A DNA stretch of 64,000 bases from Bog-756 sp963699105 (GCA_963699105.1 CAVOTI010000004.1:496001-560000), one strand, 5' to 3'; shown: positions 55,025 to 64,000, counted from the first letter of the stretch. Notes: generated from the letters alone by a model not told the origin. Program-made: numbers and translations.

Positions 55025-56889
55025 CCGACACCGAGATCGACGGGCTCCCCGCCATGCCGGGGGGCGGACGGCGCAAGCTGGCCGGGGCGACGCTGGGCAT
55101 GGCCGTCGGCACCACCCTGTCGCGGATCACCGGCGTGGCCCGGGTCATCGCCCAGACCACGGCCCTCGGCGGTGCCGGATTCGCCGACGGCTACAACCTG
55201 GCCAACACCACGCCCAACATCATCACCGACATCGTCATCGGCGGCGTGCTGTCGGCGACCTTCGTACCCGTCTTCGTCGACCACCTGTCCACCCGGCGCA
55301 GCGAGGAGGCGTGGAGAGCGATCTCGGCCGTGGTCACCGTGACGATCGCCGTCATCGTCGCCGCCACCGTGGCCTTCTTCCTCCTGGCCCCGGAGATCAT
55401 CCACCTCTACACGGTGGCCAACCACAACGCCGACGTCGTCAGCCAGCGGCGGGAGGCCGTCTTCCTGCTGCGGTGGTTCGTTCCCCAACTGGCCTGCTAC
55501 GGCCTCATCGCCCTGTTCACCGCGTTGTTGAACGCCCGCGGGAAGTTCGCCGCCCCCATGTTCGTCCCCATCGCCAACAACCTGGTGGTCATCGCTGTCC
55601 TGGCCTGGTTCCACGTCCTGGTCCCCCATCCCAGCCTGGCCACCATCGACGTCCACCATCACGGCCTGGTGCTGCTGGGCGTGGGCACCACCCTCGGCGT
55701 GGTGGTCCAGGCGGCCCTGCTGATCCCTTCTCTGCTGCGGACCGACCTCCACGTGCGCTTCTTGTGGGCGCCCTACCACGAGGCCATGCGGACCATCACC
55801 AGACTGGCCGGATGGACCTTCGGGTGGGTGGTGGCCAACCAGGTGGCCTTCTTCGTGGTCCTGGCCCTGGCCGATGGTGCCGCCCCCGGGGCGGTGTCGG
55901 CCTACACCTACGCCTACACCTTCTTCCTCCTGCCCTACGGCGTGGTGGCGGTGTCGGTGATGAGCGCGGTGACGCCGTCGCTGTCGGCCCGGTGGGCGCT
56001 CCGGGATGTGCCCGGGTTCCGCCACCGCATGGCCTTCGGCCTCCGGGGGATCCTGGCCGTGATCATCCCCTCGGCGGTGGGGATGCTGATCCTGGCCCGG
56101 CCCCTCATCGACCTGGTGCTCCTCCACGGCGCCGAGACCCCGGCCGAGGCGGACACCACCGCAGCCACCCTGGCCCTGTTCGCCGTGGGGCTGCCGGGCT
56201 ACTGCACCTACCTCTACATGGTGCGGGTGTTCCAATCCATGCAGGACACCCGGACCGCATTCAAGCTCTATCTGATCGAGAACGGCCTCAACATCGTCCT
56301 GGCCGTGGCCCTGGTCGGGCCGCTCGGTGTGCGCGGCCTCGCCCTGTCGTTGAGCATCGCCTACTCGGTGGCCGCCCTGGTGGCCATGGGCGTGGTGCGA
56401 CAGCGGGTGGGCGGTCTGGGAGGAGACGACCTCACCACCCCGGTCAAGCGGGTGCTGGGGGCGTCGGCGGCCATGGCGCTGACGACGGTGCTGGCCGTCA
56501 ACGTGTCCGGCGCCGATCACGGGGTGGCGCTGCTGGGCCGGGTGGTGTTCGCCGTGGTGGTGGGGGCGGGGACCTACGTGGCCGTGGCCACCGTGTTCGG
56601 GGCCCGTCACGACCGCCGGACCGCCGATCGACGGGGCCGGCGCACCCCGGGACGGACCCCGGGGAAGGGAGGTCCAGCGTCAGGACAGGACCGAGGCCTC
56701 GAGGGCGCCGGTCCCGAGCCGTTCCGTGACAGACTCGACGGTCGCCCCACCGATGTGCCCCCGCGCCACCTGCGACCGGTGACGGTGGAGCCGGGGGGAC
56801 AAAGACAAGATGCACCGGGACCGGGGGGCGAGGTCCGGCCGGGCGAAGAGGAGGAAGACCATGGCCCGCATCCGGGTGGTAACCGATAG
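55021..56889 (+). CDS. murJ: Lipid II flippase MurJ
   Basis: 622 aa. About 14 membrane helices of the MviN/MurJ fold, with GTTLSRITGVARVI at the first helix, DGYNLANTTPNIITDIVIGG and FTALLNARGKFAAPMFVPIANN. MurJ moves lipid II across the membrane for peptidoglycan synthesis. About 100 residues after the last helix (from GARHDRRTADRRG) are polar and low in complexity. GTG start coupled to the gene before; its end overlaps the DegV gene by 29 bp. No kinase-like or SigM-like gene follows. Confidence 0.92.
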   Translation: MTDTEIDGLPAMPGGGRRKLAGATLGMAVGTTLSRITGVARVIAQTTALGGAGFADGYNLANTTPNIITDIVIGGVLSATFVPVFVDHLSTRRSEEAWRAISAVVTVTIAVIVAATVAFFLLAPEIIHLYTVANHNADVVSQRREAVFLLRWFVPQLACYGLIALFTALLNARGKFAAPMFVPIANNLVVIAVLAWFHVLVPHPSLATIDVHHHGLVLLGVGTTLGVVVQAALLIPSLLRTDLHVRFLWAPYHEAMRTITRLAGWTFGWVVANQVAFFVVLALADGAAPGAVSAYTYAYTFFLLPYGVVAVSVMSAVTPSLSARWALRDVPGFRHRMAFGLRGILAVIIPSAVGMLILARPLIDLVLLHGAETPAEADTTAATLALFAVGLPGYCTYLYMVRVFQSMQDTRTAFKLYLIENGLNIVLAVALVGPLGVRGLALSLSIAYSVAALVAMGVVRQRVGGLGGDDLTTPVKRVLGASAAMALTTVLAVNVSGADHGVALLGRVVFAVVVGAGTYVAVATVFGARHDRRTADRRGRRTPGRTPGKGGPASGQDRGLEGAGPEPFRDRLDGRPTDVPPRHLRPVTVEPGGQRQDAPGPGGEVRPGEEEEDHGPHPGGNR

Positions 56890-57703
56890 CGCCAGTGACC
56901 TCTCCGCCGCTCTGGCCGAAGAGCACGGCATCACCATCGTCCCCCTGTCGATCCGGTTCGGCTCCGAGGAGTTCGTCGACGGCACCACGCTGTCGACCGA
57001 CGAGTTCTGGTCGCGGTGCGCGGCCAGCCCGGTGCTCCCCGAAACGTCGGCGCCGGCGCCCGGCGCCTTCCAACAGGCGTTTGTCGACGCCGCCGACAAC
57101 GGCTACGACGGGGTGATCTGTCTCAACCTGTCGGCCGGGGTGTCCGCCACCTACCAGTCAGCGGTGACGGCGGCCAAGGCGGTGGAGGACTGTATCCCCA
57201 TCCGGGTCGTCGACTCCCGGCTGCTGACCATGGGCCTCGGCCTGATGGTGCTGGACATCGCCGACCTGGCGGCCACCGGCGCCGACCTCGACCAGCTGTC
57301 GGAACGGGCCCAGCACCTGATCGCCCACACCAAGGTGTTCGGCGTGGTCGACACCCTGGAACACCTGGAGAAGGGCGGCCGTATCGGCGGCGCCCGGGCC
57401 CTGCTGGGATCCCTGTTGTCGATCAAGCCGGTGGTGACCCTGGTCGACGGAGTGGTGGAAGAAGAGTCCAAGCAGCGGACACGGGGCCGGTCCCTCCATT
57501 ATCTGGCGGACAAGGCCAAGAGCTCGGTGCCGATCAGCCGGATCGCCGTGAGCAACGGAGCCGCCACCGACATCGACGAGTTCCTCCGCCTGCTGGACGG
57601 CGTACAGAGCGAACACCCTCTGGTGGTCGCCGACCTCGGCCCGGTGGTGGGCACCCACACCGGCCCCGGGACCGTGGGCCTGTGCTTCGTGACCGCCGGC
57701 TGA
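56861..57703 (+). CDS. DegV-family fatty-acid-binding protein
   Basis: 280 aa. DegV proteins bind a fatty acid between two domains and in Gram-positives act with fatty-acid kinase (FakA/FakB). Typical segments are VTDSASDLSAAL, SQPV-like SPVLPETSAPAP, LSAGVSATYQSA, VVDSRLLTMGLG and LEKGGRIGGARALLG. The ATG at 56861 has GAGGAGG 6 nt upstream; the longer frame is the murJ tail. No FakA-type gene is in the window. Confidence 0.88.
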   Translation: MARIRVVTDSASDLSAALAEEHGITIVPLSIRFGSEEFVDGTTLSTDEFWSRCAASPVLPETSAPAPGAFQQAFVDAADNGYDGVICLNLSAGVSATYQSAVTAAKAVEDCIPIRVVDSRLLTMGLGLMVLDIADLAATGADLDQLSERAQHLIAHTKVFGVVDTLEHLEKGGRIGGARALLGSLLSIKPVVTLVDGVVEEESKQRTRGRSLHYLADKAKSSVPISRIAVSNGAATDIDEFLRLLDGVQSEHPLVVADLGPVVGTHTGPGTVGLCFVTAG

Positions 57704-57760
57704 CCGGCTGACCGGGGCCCCGGCGGTCGCCGGTCCGGCAAGCCGATCGGGCGTCCCGAC

Positions 57761-57772
57761 TATCCTCGCGCC
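57761..57772 (+). promoter_or_regulatory. -10 element of the small membrane-protein gene
   Basis: TATCCT (57761-57766) is 6 nt before the ATG at 57773 and no SD is seen. This may be the promoter of the following trxB as well. Confidence 0.45.
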
Positions 57773-58132
57773 ATGGATCCGAAGCCCGAACGACCCGCGT
57801 CCAGCCTGCCCGGCTCCGGAATGCTCAACGATCTGCCCACCCGGGGCGCCGACATGGTCGACACCCTGGTCGAGCTGCTCCGCGACAAGACGGTGCGGCC
57901 CCTCACCCTGGCCACCCGGGCCGTGGTGTTCGGGATCATCATCTTTGCCGCCAGCGTGGTGACGGTGGTGCTGGTGTCGGTCGCCCTGATCAGGCTCCTC
58001 ACCGTCTACGCCTTCGACGGGAGGGTGTGGCTCTCGGATCTGGTGGTCGGGGTGATCTTCGTGGCCCTGGGCGTCGTGGCCTGGAGCAAGAGGGTCGACC
58101 CGAATGCCGCCCCGACCTCGGAAGCCCCATGA
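57773..58132 (+). CDS. Small two-helix membrane protein
   Basis: 119 aa. A soluble leader of about 48 residues is followed by two hydrophobic helices (VVFGIIIFAASVVTVVLVSVA and LSDLVVGVIFVALGVVAW). No family is recognised. Its stop overlaps the trxB ATG (ATGA), so it is translated with trxB. The link with thioredoxin reductase may be only transcriptional. Confidence 0.75.
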   Translation: MDPKPERPASSLPGSGMLNDLPTRGADMVDTLVELLRDKTVRPLTLATRAVVFGIIIFAASVVTVVLVSVALIRLLTVYAFDGRVWLSDLVVGVIFVALGVVAWSKRVDPNAAPTSEAP

Positions 58133-59133
58133 CCGAATCCCGCCAGCTGGTGATCATCGGCTCGGGCCCCGCCGGCCTCACCGCCGCCATCTACGGGTCG
58201 AGAGCCCAGCTGTCCCCCCTGGTCATCGAAGGCGAGCCGTCCTCCACCAGCGACCAGCCGGGAGGGCAGCTGATGCTGACCACCGAGGTGGAGAACTACC
58301 CGGGGTTCGTGGACGGCATCATGGGTCCCGAGCTGATGCAGAGTTTCCGGGAGCAGGCTGCCCGGTTCGGAGCCGACTACGTCACCTCCAAGGTTTCCCG
58401 GGTGGACCTGTCGAGCCGGCCTTTCGGTGTGTGGGTGGGCGATCCCCAGGCGGCGGAGCCCACCTACTCGGCCGAGGCCCTGATCGTCGCCACCGGGGCC
58501 CAGTCGCTCATGCTCAACCTGCCCAACGAAGAACGCCTGCTCGGCTACGGGGTTTCGACTTGTGCCACCTGTGACGGCTTCTTCTTCCGGGAGCGTGAGA
58601 TCGCCGTGGTGGGGGGAGGTGATTCGGCGCTCGAAGAGGCCCTCTTCCTCACCCGTTTCGCCGACAAGGTCACCGTCATCCACCGGCGGGGGGAACTGCG
58701 GGCCTCCAAGGTGATGCAGCAGCGGGCCTTCGCCAACCAGAAGATCTCTTTCCTCTGGAACGCCTCGGTGATCGACGTGCTCGGCGACACCACCGTCACC
58801 GGGGTGAGGGTGCGCGACAACATGAGCGAGCAGGAGTCGGTCCTCGAGCTGTCCGGGCTGTTCGTGGCCATCGGCCACCAGCCCAACACCTCCCTGTTCA
58901 AGGGTCAGCTCGAGATGGAGGACAGCGGCTACCTGCGCACCTTCGACGGGACCCGGACGAACGTCGACGGGGTCTTCGCCTGCGGGGACGTCCAGGATCA
59001 CCACTACCGGCAGGCCATCACCGCCGCCGGCTCGGGCTGCATGGCGGCCATCGACGCCGAGCGTTGGCTCGAGGACCAGGAGAGCAGCCAAGCACTGACC
59101 GGTCGGGAATGCCCCGGATCGATCGGTGGTTGA
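58129..59133 (+). CDS. trxB: Thioredoxin-disulfide reductase
   Basis: 334 aa. FAD motif GSGPAGLTAAIYGSRA at the N-terminus, redox pair CATC (Cys about 145 and 148), NADPH motif GGGDSALEEA and the C-terminal GDVQDHHYRQAITAAGSGC. It passes electrons from NADPH to TrxA, which follows 61 nt downstream. Start in the overlap with the small membrane-protein gene. Confidence 0.96.
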   Translation: MTESRQLVIIGSGPAGLTAAIYGSRAQLSPLVIEGEPSSTSDQPGGQLMLTTEVENYPGFVDGIMGPELMQSFREQAARFGADYVTSKVSRVDLSSRPFGVWVGDPQAAEPTYSAEALIVATGAQSLMLNLPNEERLLGYGVSTCATCDGFFFREREIAVVGGGDSALEEALFLTRFADKVTVIHRRGELRASKVMQQRAFANQKISFLWNASVIDVLGDTTVTGVRVRDNMSEQESVLELSGLFVAIGHQPNTSLFKGQLEMEDSGYLRTFDGTRTNVDGVFACGDVQDHHYRQAITAAGSGCMAAIDAERWLEDQESSQALTGRECPGSIGG

Positions 59134-59194
59134 CATAGCGTGTGCCAGTGAGGCACCTCGTGCAGGCCCACGACGGGCAGGAGGATCACCGATC

Positions 59195-59521
59195 ATGAGT
59201 GAGAAGATCACAACCCTGAGCGACGCTAGCTTTGACGAACATGTCAAGTCCGCCGACGTTCCCGTGCTGGTGGACTTCTGGGCGGAGTGGTGTGGTCCGT
59301 GCAAGATGATCGCCCCGGTCCTCGAGGAGATCGCCTCCGAGCAGGACGGCAAGCTCGAGATCGCCAAGCTCAACATCGACGACAACCTGGACATCACCCG
59401 CCGGTTCGACGTCATGAGCATCCCGACTCTCATCTTGTTCAAGGACGGGGAGCCGGCGGCCAGGATCGTGGGCGCCAAGGGCAAGGGACAGCTCCTCCAG
59501 GAGCTGTCGGCTCACCTCTAG
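59195..59521 (+). CDS. trxA: Thioredoxin
   Basis: 108 aa with the active site WCGPC (Cys about 33 and 36), the cis-Pro loop SIPTLI and the usual C-terminal helix. It reduces cytoplasmic protein disulfides and is recycled by TrxB. AGGAGG lies 10 nt before the ATG. Confidence 0.96.
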   Translation: MSEKITTLSDASFDEHVKSADVPVLVDFWAEWCGPCKMIAPVLEEIASEQDGKLEIAKLNIDDNLDITRRFDVMSIPTLILFKDGEPAARIVGAKGKGQLLQELSAHL

Positions 59522-59557
59522 GAGCGGGACGACTGCCCGCCCCCAAAGGGTCGAGGG

Positions 59558-60602
59558 GTGAAGCCTGACCAGCAGATCAGGCTGTCGCCGGGGGACGAAG
59601 GCCCGGCCGTCACCGACGTACAGCAGCGGCTCGAACATCTCGGTTTCTCCACCGGCATCGACCCCCCGGGCTGTTACGGCCACGGGACCAGGGCCGCAGT
59701 GGAGGCGTTCCAGCACCGCCGGGGGCTCCGGGTCGACGGGTCGTGCGGCGGCCAGACCTGGTCGGCCCTGGTGGAGGCGGGACGCAAGCTGGGCGACCGG
59801 TTCCTCTACCGCAGGACCCCGGCGCTGCGGGGCGACGACGTAGCTGAGCTGCAGCAACGGTTGAGCGCCCTCGGATTCGACACCGGCCAGGTGGACGGGA
59901 TCTTCGGCGACCTGACCTCGGCCGCCCTCGGAGAGTTCCAGAGGAACGTCGGTATCCCCGTGGACGGGATCGCCGGAGCATCGACCGTCTCACAGCTCCT
60001 CAGGTTCGGCTCCCGCCACGACGACACCGAGCTGGTCACGTCGGTCCGGGACCGCGAGCGACTCCGTCAGGCACCCAGGACCCTGGCCGGTCGCCGGGTG
60101 TCCATCGGCGAAGAAGGCGGCCTCGATGCCACCGTCGCCTCCCTCAGGCGCCTGCTCGTCCACGAAGGTGCTTCCGTCACCACCCACCACCACCCGGACG
60201 GTTCGATCCAGGCCTCCGAGGCGAACGCGGCGGACGCCGAGGTCTACATCGGTCTCCGCCTGGACTCAGCCGGACCCCACTGCTCCACCGCCTACTACGC
60301 CGGCTACCGCTACTCGTCACCAGGGGGCCGGCGCCTGGCCGAACTGATGCAGGGGCACGCTCACCGGCGCCCTCCCCCTGCCCGACGAAGGCAGCCGGGG
60401 AATGTCGCTCCCGCTGCTCCGCGGGACCCGTATGCCCGCCGTCATCTGCGAAGTCGGCCCGGCGACGGTCGTGGTCGAGCAGTCGACCACCATTGCACAA
60501 GCCATCGTGGAGGCTCTGGCCGAGTGGGTGGGCACCACGTGGGATTGCAGGACATCTCCGGTCCGGCTAAACCTACCACGTGACCTCGGCCTTCTACCGT
60601 AA
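59558..60602 (+). CDS. cwlM: CwlM-like amidase with two peptidoglycan-binding domains, one frameshift
   Basis: About 347 aa after removing one base. Two PG_binding_1 repeats (GPAVTDVQQRLEHLGF; DDVAELQQRLSALGF ... GDLTSAALGEFQ) are followed by an N-acetylmuramoyl-L-alanine amidase type 3 domain. After RRLAELMQ (about 60356) the frame changes at a run of four G; the rest (MPAVICEVGPATV ... STTIAQAIVEAL) reads on to a stop at 60602. In mycobacteria CwlM here regulates MurA rather than cutting peptidoglycan. Whether this copy is catalytic is not clear. Confidence 0.82.
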
Positions 60603-60743
60603 TCCACAACCTCATGCACAGGTTGTGGACGAAGCTCTAGCGAGAGTTCAGGGATCTGAATACTACTCAGAGTGGCCAATAATCGCCGATATATGCAGTT
60701 ATGTCAGGCTATAACCACTCAGAGTGAGATCGCTCAGGCGATC
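60603..60743. repeat. Array of seven short inverted repeats between cwlM and parB
   Basis: Perfect inverted repeats in order: TCCACAACC/GGTTGTGGA (60603-60629), CTCT/AGAG (60635-60646), TTCAG/CTGAA (60647-60660), ACTC-A-GAGT (60665-60673), GTTAT/ATAAC (60698-60715), ACTC-A-GAGT again (60717-60725) and GATCGC/GCGATC (60728-60743). The middle is AT-rich. The first pair has TCCACA cores like those of DnaA boxes. It is at least a convergent terminator; a further role is possible. Confidence 0.6.
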
Positions 60744-61679
60744 GATGCCTCGCTCGTCCCCACCATCAACTTGTAGATGCGCTCGAGGTCCTCGAGGGTG
60801 GCGAACTCGACCACCACTTTCCCCCGTTTGGCCGACAAGTCGACCTTCACGCGGTGTTGAGGTGGTTCGACAGCAGTTCCTCGAGCTCCAGAATGCCGGG
60901 AGGCGGAAGCCGCGACGGTGCGGTCGCCGTCGGCCCCGGTGCCATCCGGCCGGCCGGCTCGAGGATCAGGCCCTTCCCGGTCTCCCCCGCCGCCTCTTGT
61001 CGGTCTTCACCGTGCTCGCGGACCAACTCCTCGACCGCCCGGACGGTGAGGCCATCGGCGATCACCGCCTTGGCCAGCACCTCCTGGAAGGCACGATCCG
61101 GAGTACCGAGCAGAGCCCGGGCGTGTCCGGGTGTGATCTGACCGTCGACCAGCAGGCGCTGCACGCCGGCCGGAAGCTGGAACAGCCGGAGGATGTTGGT
61201 CACCGCCGTCCGGCTCTTCCCCACCCGCGTGGCCACCTGCTCGTGGGTATAGCCGAACTCTTCGATCAGCTGCTGATAGGCCGCGGCCTCCTCGAACACA
61301 TTGAGATCCTGGCGATGGAGGTTCTCCACCAGTGCCTGCTCGAGGCTGTTGCTCTCATCGGCGGTCTGCACCAGAACAGGGATCGTCTGGAGCCCGGCTC
61401 GACGGGCCGCCCGCCACCGCCGCTCGCCAGCGATCAGCTGATATTCGTCAGCTACCTCGCTCCCCATCTGGCGCACCAGCACGGGCTGGATGACGCCCAG
61501 CTCCTTGATCGAGGCGGTCAACGTCGCCATCGACTCCTCGTCGAAACTCACCGCGGTTGGCGCGGGTTGGGTGTGATGCTTCCGATCGGGACCTCACGCA
61601 GCGCCGACGACCGGTCCCCCACCACTTCGGTGGGTATCAGAGCACCGAGGCCCTTTCCCAGTCCGCTACGACGTGCCAC
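60734..61679 (-). CDS. parB: Chromosome-partition protein ParB, two frameshifts
   Basis: About 315 aa after two one-base corrections. N-terminus RRSGLGKGLGALIPTE, then PNPRQP; a missing G in the CGGTGAG run shifts to SFDEESMATLTASIKELG, with the GERRWRAAR CTP-binding motif and the helix-turn-helix (VATRVGKSRTAVTNILRL). A missing C near 60853 shifts the end to VKVDLSAKRGKVVVEF ... IYKLMV. ParB spreads from parS and works with ParA. GTG start overlapping the parA end, with AGGAGGT upstream. Confidence 0.88.
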
Positions 61680-63046
61680 CGCTGACCTCCTTGGCTAGTT
61701 CCCTGTAGGCGATGGCTCCGCGAGAAGCCGGATCGAAGGCGGTGATGGGCTGGCCGAAGGACGGCGCTTCCGAGAGCCGGACGGTTCTCGGGATCACGCT
61801 TCGGCACACCTTGGTCCCGAAGTGCTCGCGCACCTCATTGGCCACCTGGTCGGCCAGCTTGGTGCGGGCGTCGTACATGGTCAGGACGATGGTCGAGATG
61901 TCGAGTTGGGGATTGAGGTTCGAAGCCACCAGGTGGACGTTGCGCATCAGCTGGCTCAGACCCTCGAGTGCGTAGTATTCGCACTGGATGGGCACCAGCA
62001 CCTCGTGGGCCGCCGCCAAGGCGTTGACGGTGATGAGGCCGAGCGAGGGAGGACAGTCGATGAGCACGTAGTCGAAGTCGTCGAGCACCGCCTCGATGGA
62101 GCGTTTCAGTTTCAGCTCGCGGCTGAAAGCCGGCACCAATTCGATCTCGGCGCCGGCCAGTGCGATGGTGGCGGGAGCGACGAAAAGGTTCTTCATGCTT
62201 GTCGGCTCGACGCAGTCCTCGAGCGAGGCATCCCTCATCATCACGTCGTACATCGACAGCTCGAAATTCCGGGCATCGATTCCGAGTCCGGTGGTGGCGT
62301 TACCCTGCGGATCGAGATCGATGACCAACACCCGGAACCCGAGCTCGGCAAGTGCCGCTCCGAGGTTCACCGACGTGGTGGTCTTGCCCACACCACCCTT
62401 CTGGTTCGCCACTGCCAACACCCGGGGAAGGGGGTTCGCAGATCCGGCCTGGGCCTCGCTTGGCGCCACCGGCGTCTCTTCGATCGGATCCGGCCCTTCA
62501 GGTGCTTGAGAAAGAGCGGCTTCGGCTCGAGGCTCCTCCTCGACCACCATGGGGGCCGGCTCAACGGTCACAGCGACGGTGGGCGCTGGGGAGTCCTCCA
62601 TTGGCTCGGGCTGTTCAGACTTTGGCTCGGGCTCCCCGGGGGGTGGCGACGGGGGCTCAACATCGATCTCGGCGGCCACGGGGGCGGAGATCGTCACCGA
62701 CGAAGGCTTGTCGGTACGGAGTGGAGGGGGAACTCGCTGAACCGGCTTCTTCGGCAACACATTGTCGAGCTCGGCGTGGGCAGTTGCCACCTGTGAGATG
62801 GTCTCTTTCATCGGAGTCGAATGCCCGGTGGGCAGCGGCGGCGACGTCGGGGCCACGGGTGTCTCCGACGCGCTGTACCGTCGCCGACACCGGGGGAGAG
62901 GTGTCGGGCGGCTCTGAGACCGCGGGAGGCGAAGTCTCGATGAGCGTCACCGCTCCGGTGCTGACCGGCTGGTCCTGCGCTTCCGGTCCGGGATCCTGTC
63001 CATCGTCGGGGGAGAATTTGTTCCGGCTCCGACGAAGGCCGCGCAT
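61666..63046 (-). CDS. parA: Chromosome-partition ATPase ParA with long N-terminal extension
   Basis: About 459 aa if the ATG at 63046 (GAGG 8 nt upstream) is used and one indel between 62857 and 62880 is corrected; the unbroken frame begins at 62856. The ATPase starts at RVLAVANQKGGVGKTT (deviant Walker A) and continues with VIDLDPQGNATTGLG and YVLIDCPPSLG. The leader of about 200 residues before it is rich in Pro, Glu, Ser and Thr. ParA moves ParB-parS complexes and also helps place the origin. Confidence 0.88.
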
Positions 63047-63126
63047 TATCGTTTCCTCGAGGTGGCAGGGGTCAAGAACTCAATCCTCCCCCGCTGTGCC
63101 AATCAGGTCAAGCATTTCACCGTAAA

Positions 63127-63142
63127 TGTTTCACGTGGAACT
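63127..63142. other. parS site
   Basis: TGTTTCACGTGGAACT: 13 of 14 core positions match the parS consensus GTTTCACGTGAAAC or its GTTCCACGTGGAAC form. It lies about 80 bp upstream of the parA start. Confidence 0.85.
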
Positions 63143-63290
63143 CTAGGCTTGGCCTGGAGCTCGATCCGGCGTTCTGATATCCGCGCCACGGGTCCTCGGG
63201 ACGCGGCGCCACTCGTCCTCGGGACGCTGGTGCCCCGGGACGGTCCCCCCCGGGCCCTTGGCTACGGGCCCCCAAATGGCGAGGCAGCGC

Positions 63291-63306
63291 CGTTTCACGT
63301 GGAACA
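63291..63306. other. parS site
   Basis: CGTTTCACGTGGAACA carries the same 14-bp core as the first site. Spacing from the first site is 164 bp. Confidence 0.85.
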
Positions 63307-63845
63307 TCGAGCCGGGGGTCCGAGATCGAGCATCTGGGGCGGTGGGCTGGCCGGTTAGATAGACACGTTCGCACCTCGCGCTCGAAGCCGGATCCCGGTT
63401 CAGGAAGAAGCCGCTCGAACCGAATCTGGACAGTTGGTTCGCCCGGACTGATGTCGGAGAGGTTCGCCTGGCTGGCACAGGACCCGGAAAATTATGGAAC
63501 TCCACCACGAACCCGAGTCGGATCTGAAACCAGAAGGGGTTCGGCCTCGGGAGGGAATTCGGCCCGACGTCCGTGACCCTATCCGGACGGCGGTCGTCCA
63601 ACCAGGGGATCGAGGGAAACGTCCCACCATTCGAGCCCGGGACCGCTTGAGTCCAGATCCGAGCCGAAGGGACCCGGTTGAGACCCGAACGGTACGGCCT
63701 GGTCGGGCGGTCGAGGCCAGGCCAGCGTTCCACCACGAGACCGACTCTGGATCGGAGTTCAGAACCGAGCTCGGCGGGAGGAGCCGGATCCAGCGGACGA
63801 GGCGACGTGAGCCGGATGCCCGATCACCTCCGGGTCGAGGTCAGC

Positions 63846-63859
63846 GTTCCACGTGGAAC
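63846..63859. other. parS site
   Basis: GTTCCACGTGGAAC is a perfect 14-bp palindrome of the parS type, 19 bp downstream of the rsmG stop codon. Confidence 0.85.
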
Positions 63860-63877
63860 TTGGGGTCGCCCCGGCGA

Positions 63878-64000
63878 TCAGAACAGGGGGCGCTTGACGG
63901 GAATTCCCACCCGGCGCGGGTAGCGGTCGGGGGTCGCCCCGGTCTTTTCCAACACTTGATATCCGAAACGACGGTCGAACCTCACCGAATCCTTCGGTAC
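63878..64000 (-). CDS. rsmG: 16S rRNA methyltransferase RsmG, C-terminal end only
   Basis: 40 codons and the stop are present; the 5' part lies beyond the window. The end reads KTGATPDRYPRRVGIPVKRPL, the typical RsmG C-terminus. RsmG methylates G527 of 16S rRNA. Order rsmG-parA-parB is the usual one next to oriC in actinobacteria. Confidence 0.8.
   Translation of the reverse strand, partial: VPKDSVRFDRRFGYQVLEKTGATPDRYPRRVGIPVKRPLF

Larger units (their letters stand above)
63047..63877. other. Non-coding parS region between parA and rsmG
   Basis: About 830 bp without a credible gene. Open frames here have no family character. It contains three parS sites, the promoter of parA near 63048 (GATAAT) and mixed sequence. 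The size is large compared with the tight spacing around it. Confidence 0.6.

Noticed and set aside
63143..63736. 197-codon minus-strand ORF between parA and rsmG
   Set aside because: It runs through two parS sites, has no family features, and is rich in Arg/Pro as random GC-rich frames are.
63725..63740. Possible fourth parS (GTTCCACCACGAGAC)
   Set aside because: The central CACGTG is broken, so it would not be expected to bind ParB.

Overview
The window is a chromosomal segment of a strongly GC-rich, high-G+C Gram-positive bacterium. The gene content points to Actinomycetota, probably a lineage near Acidimicrobiia. Evidence includes an F420-type LLM oxidoreductase, a mycofactocin-type SDR, DUF5318 and DUF6049-type proteins, a PGWW...DG.WYPP protein, a PadR-ino1 pair, and the pcnA / DUF6049 / murJ / trxB / trxA / cwlM / parB / parA / rsmG block that lies beside oriC in actinobacteria. 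No rRNA, tRNA, CRISPR array, IS element or prophage was recognised. The right edge cuts rsmG, and three parS sites lie between rsmG and parA, so the replication origin is probably just beyond the right end.

Layout: 0-3 kb holds a tldD-pmbA pair. 3-17 kb holds a membrane HtrA protease, two large cysteine-type sulfatases, a small isoprenoid/menaquinone group (FAD reductase, UbiE-like methyltransferase, UbiA-like membrane protein), a sulfotransferase, a beta-propeller protein and a mycofactocin-type SDR. 17-20.6 kb holds a PaaX regulator divergent from a fatty-acid desaturase, then a heavily frameshifted pgi. 20.6-26.9 kb is a phosphate locus: two tandem OmpR-family response regulators and a convergent pstSCAB operon. 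27-31.3 kb holds an RCK-pore-RCK channel divergent from lon. 31.4-38.7 kb holds hydrolases, an LLM oxidoreductase, a CoA-transferase, a methyltransferase and a Nudix protein. 38.9-43.4 kb holds dnaB, rplI, rpsR, ssb, rpsF and panB. 43.5-48.4 kb holds an MFS exporter and an SDR/NTF2/DapB-like catabolic group. 48.6-52.6 kb holds DUF5318, padR-ino1 and the CCA enzyme. 52.6-64 kb is the origin-proximal block.

The most coherent regulatory signal is in the phosphate locus. Three promoters share one geometry: a GTTCACC unit, 9 nt, then a TAnnnT -10. They lie upstream of pstS, of the second response regulator, and of the region before the first. At pstS and at the second regulator the GTTCACC unit ends an array of 7-nt units repeating every 11 nt, like actinobacterial PHO boxes. 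No sensor kinase and no phoU are present in the window.

A caution applies throughout. Several conserved housekeeping genes (pgi, pstC, cwlM, parB, the parA N-terminus, both response regulators, one sulfatase) are broken by single-base indels, sometimes at short G or C runs, while the protein sequence on either side stays conserved. Uncorrected sequencing or assembly errors are more likely than true pseudogenes. Frameshifted genes are therefore given their full inferred span.
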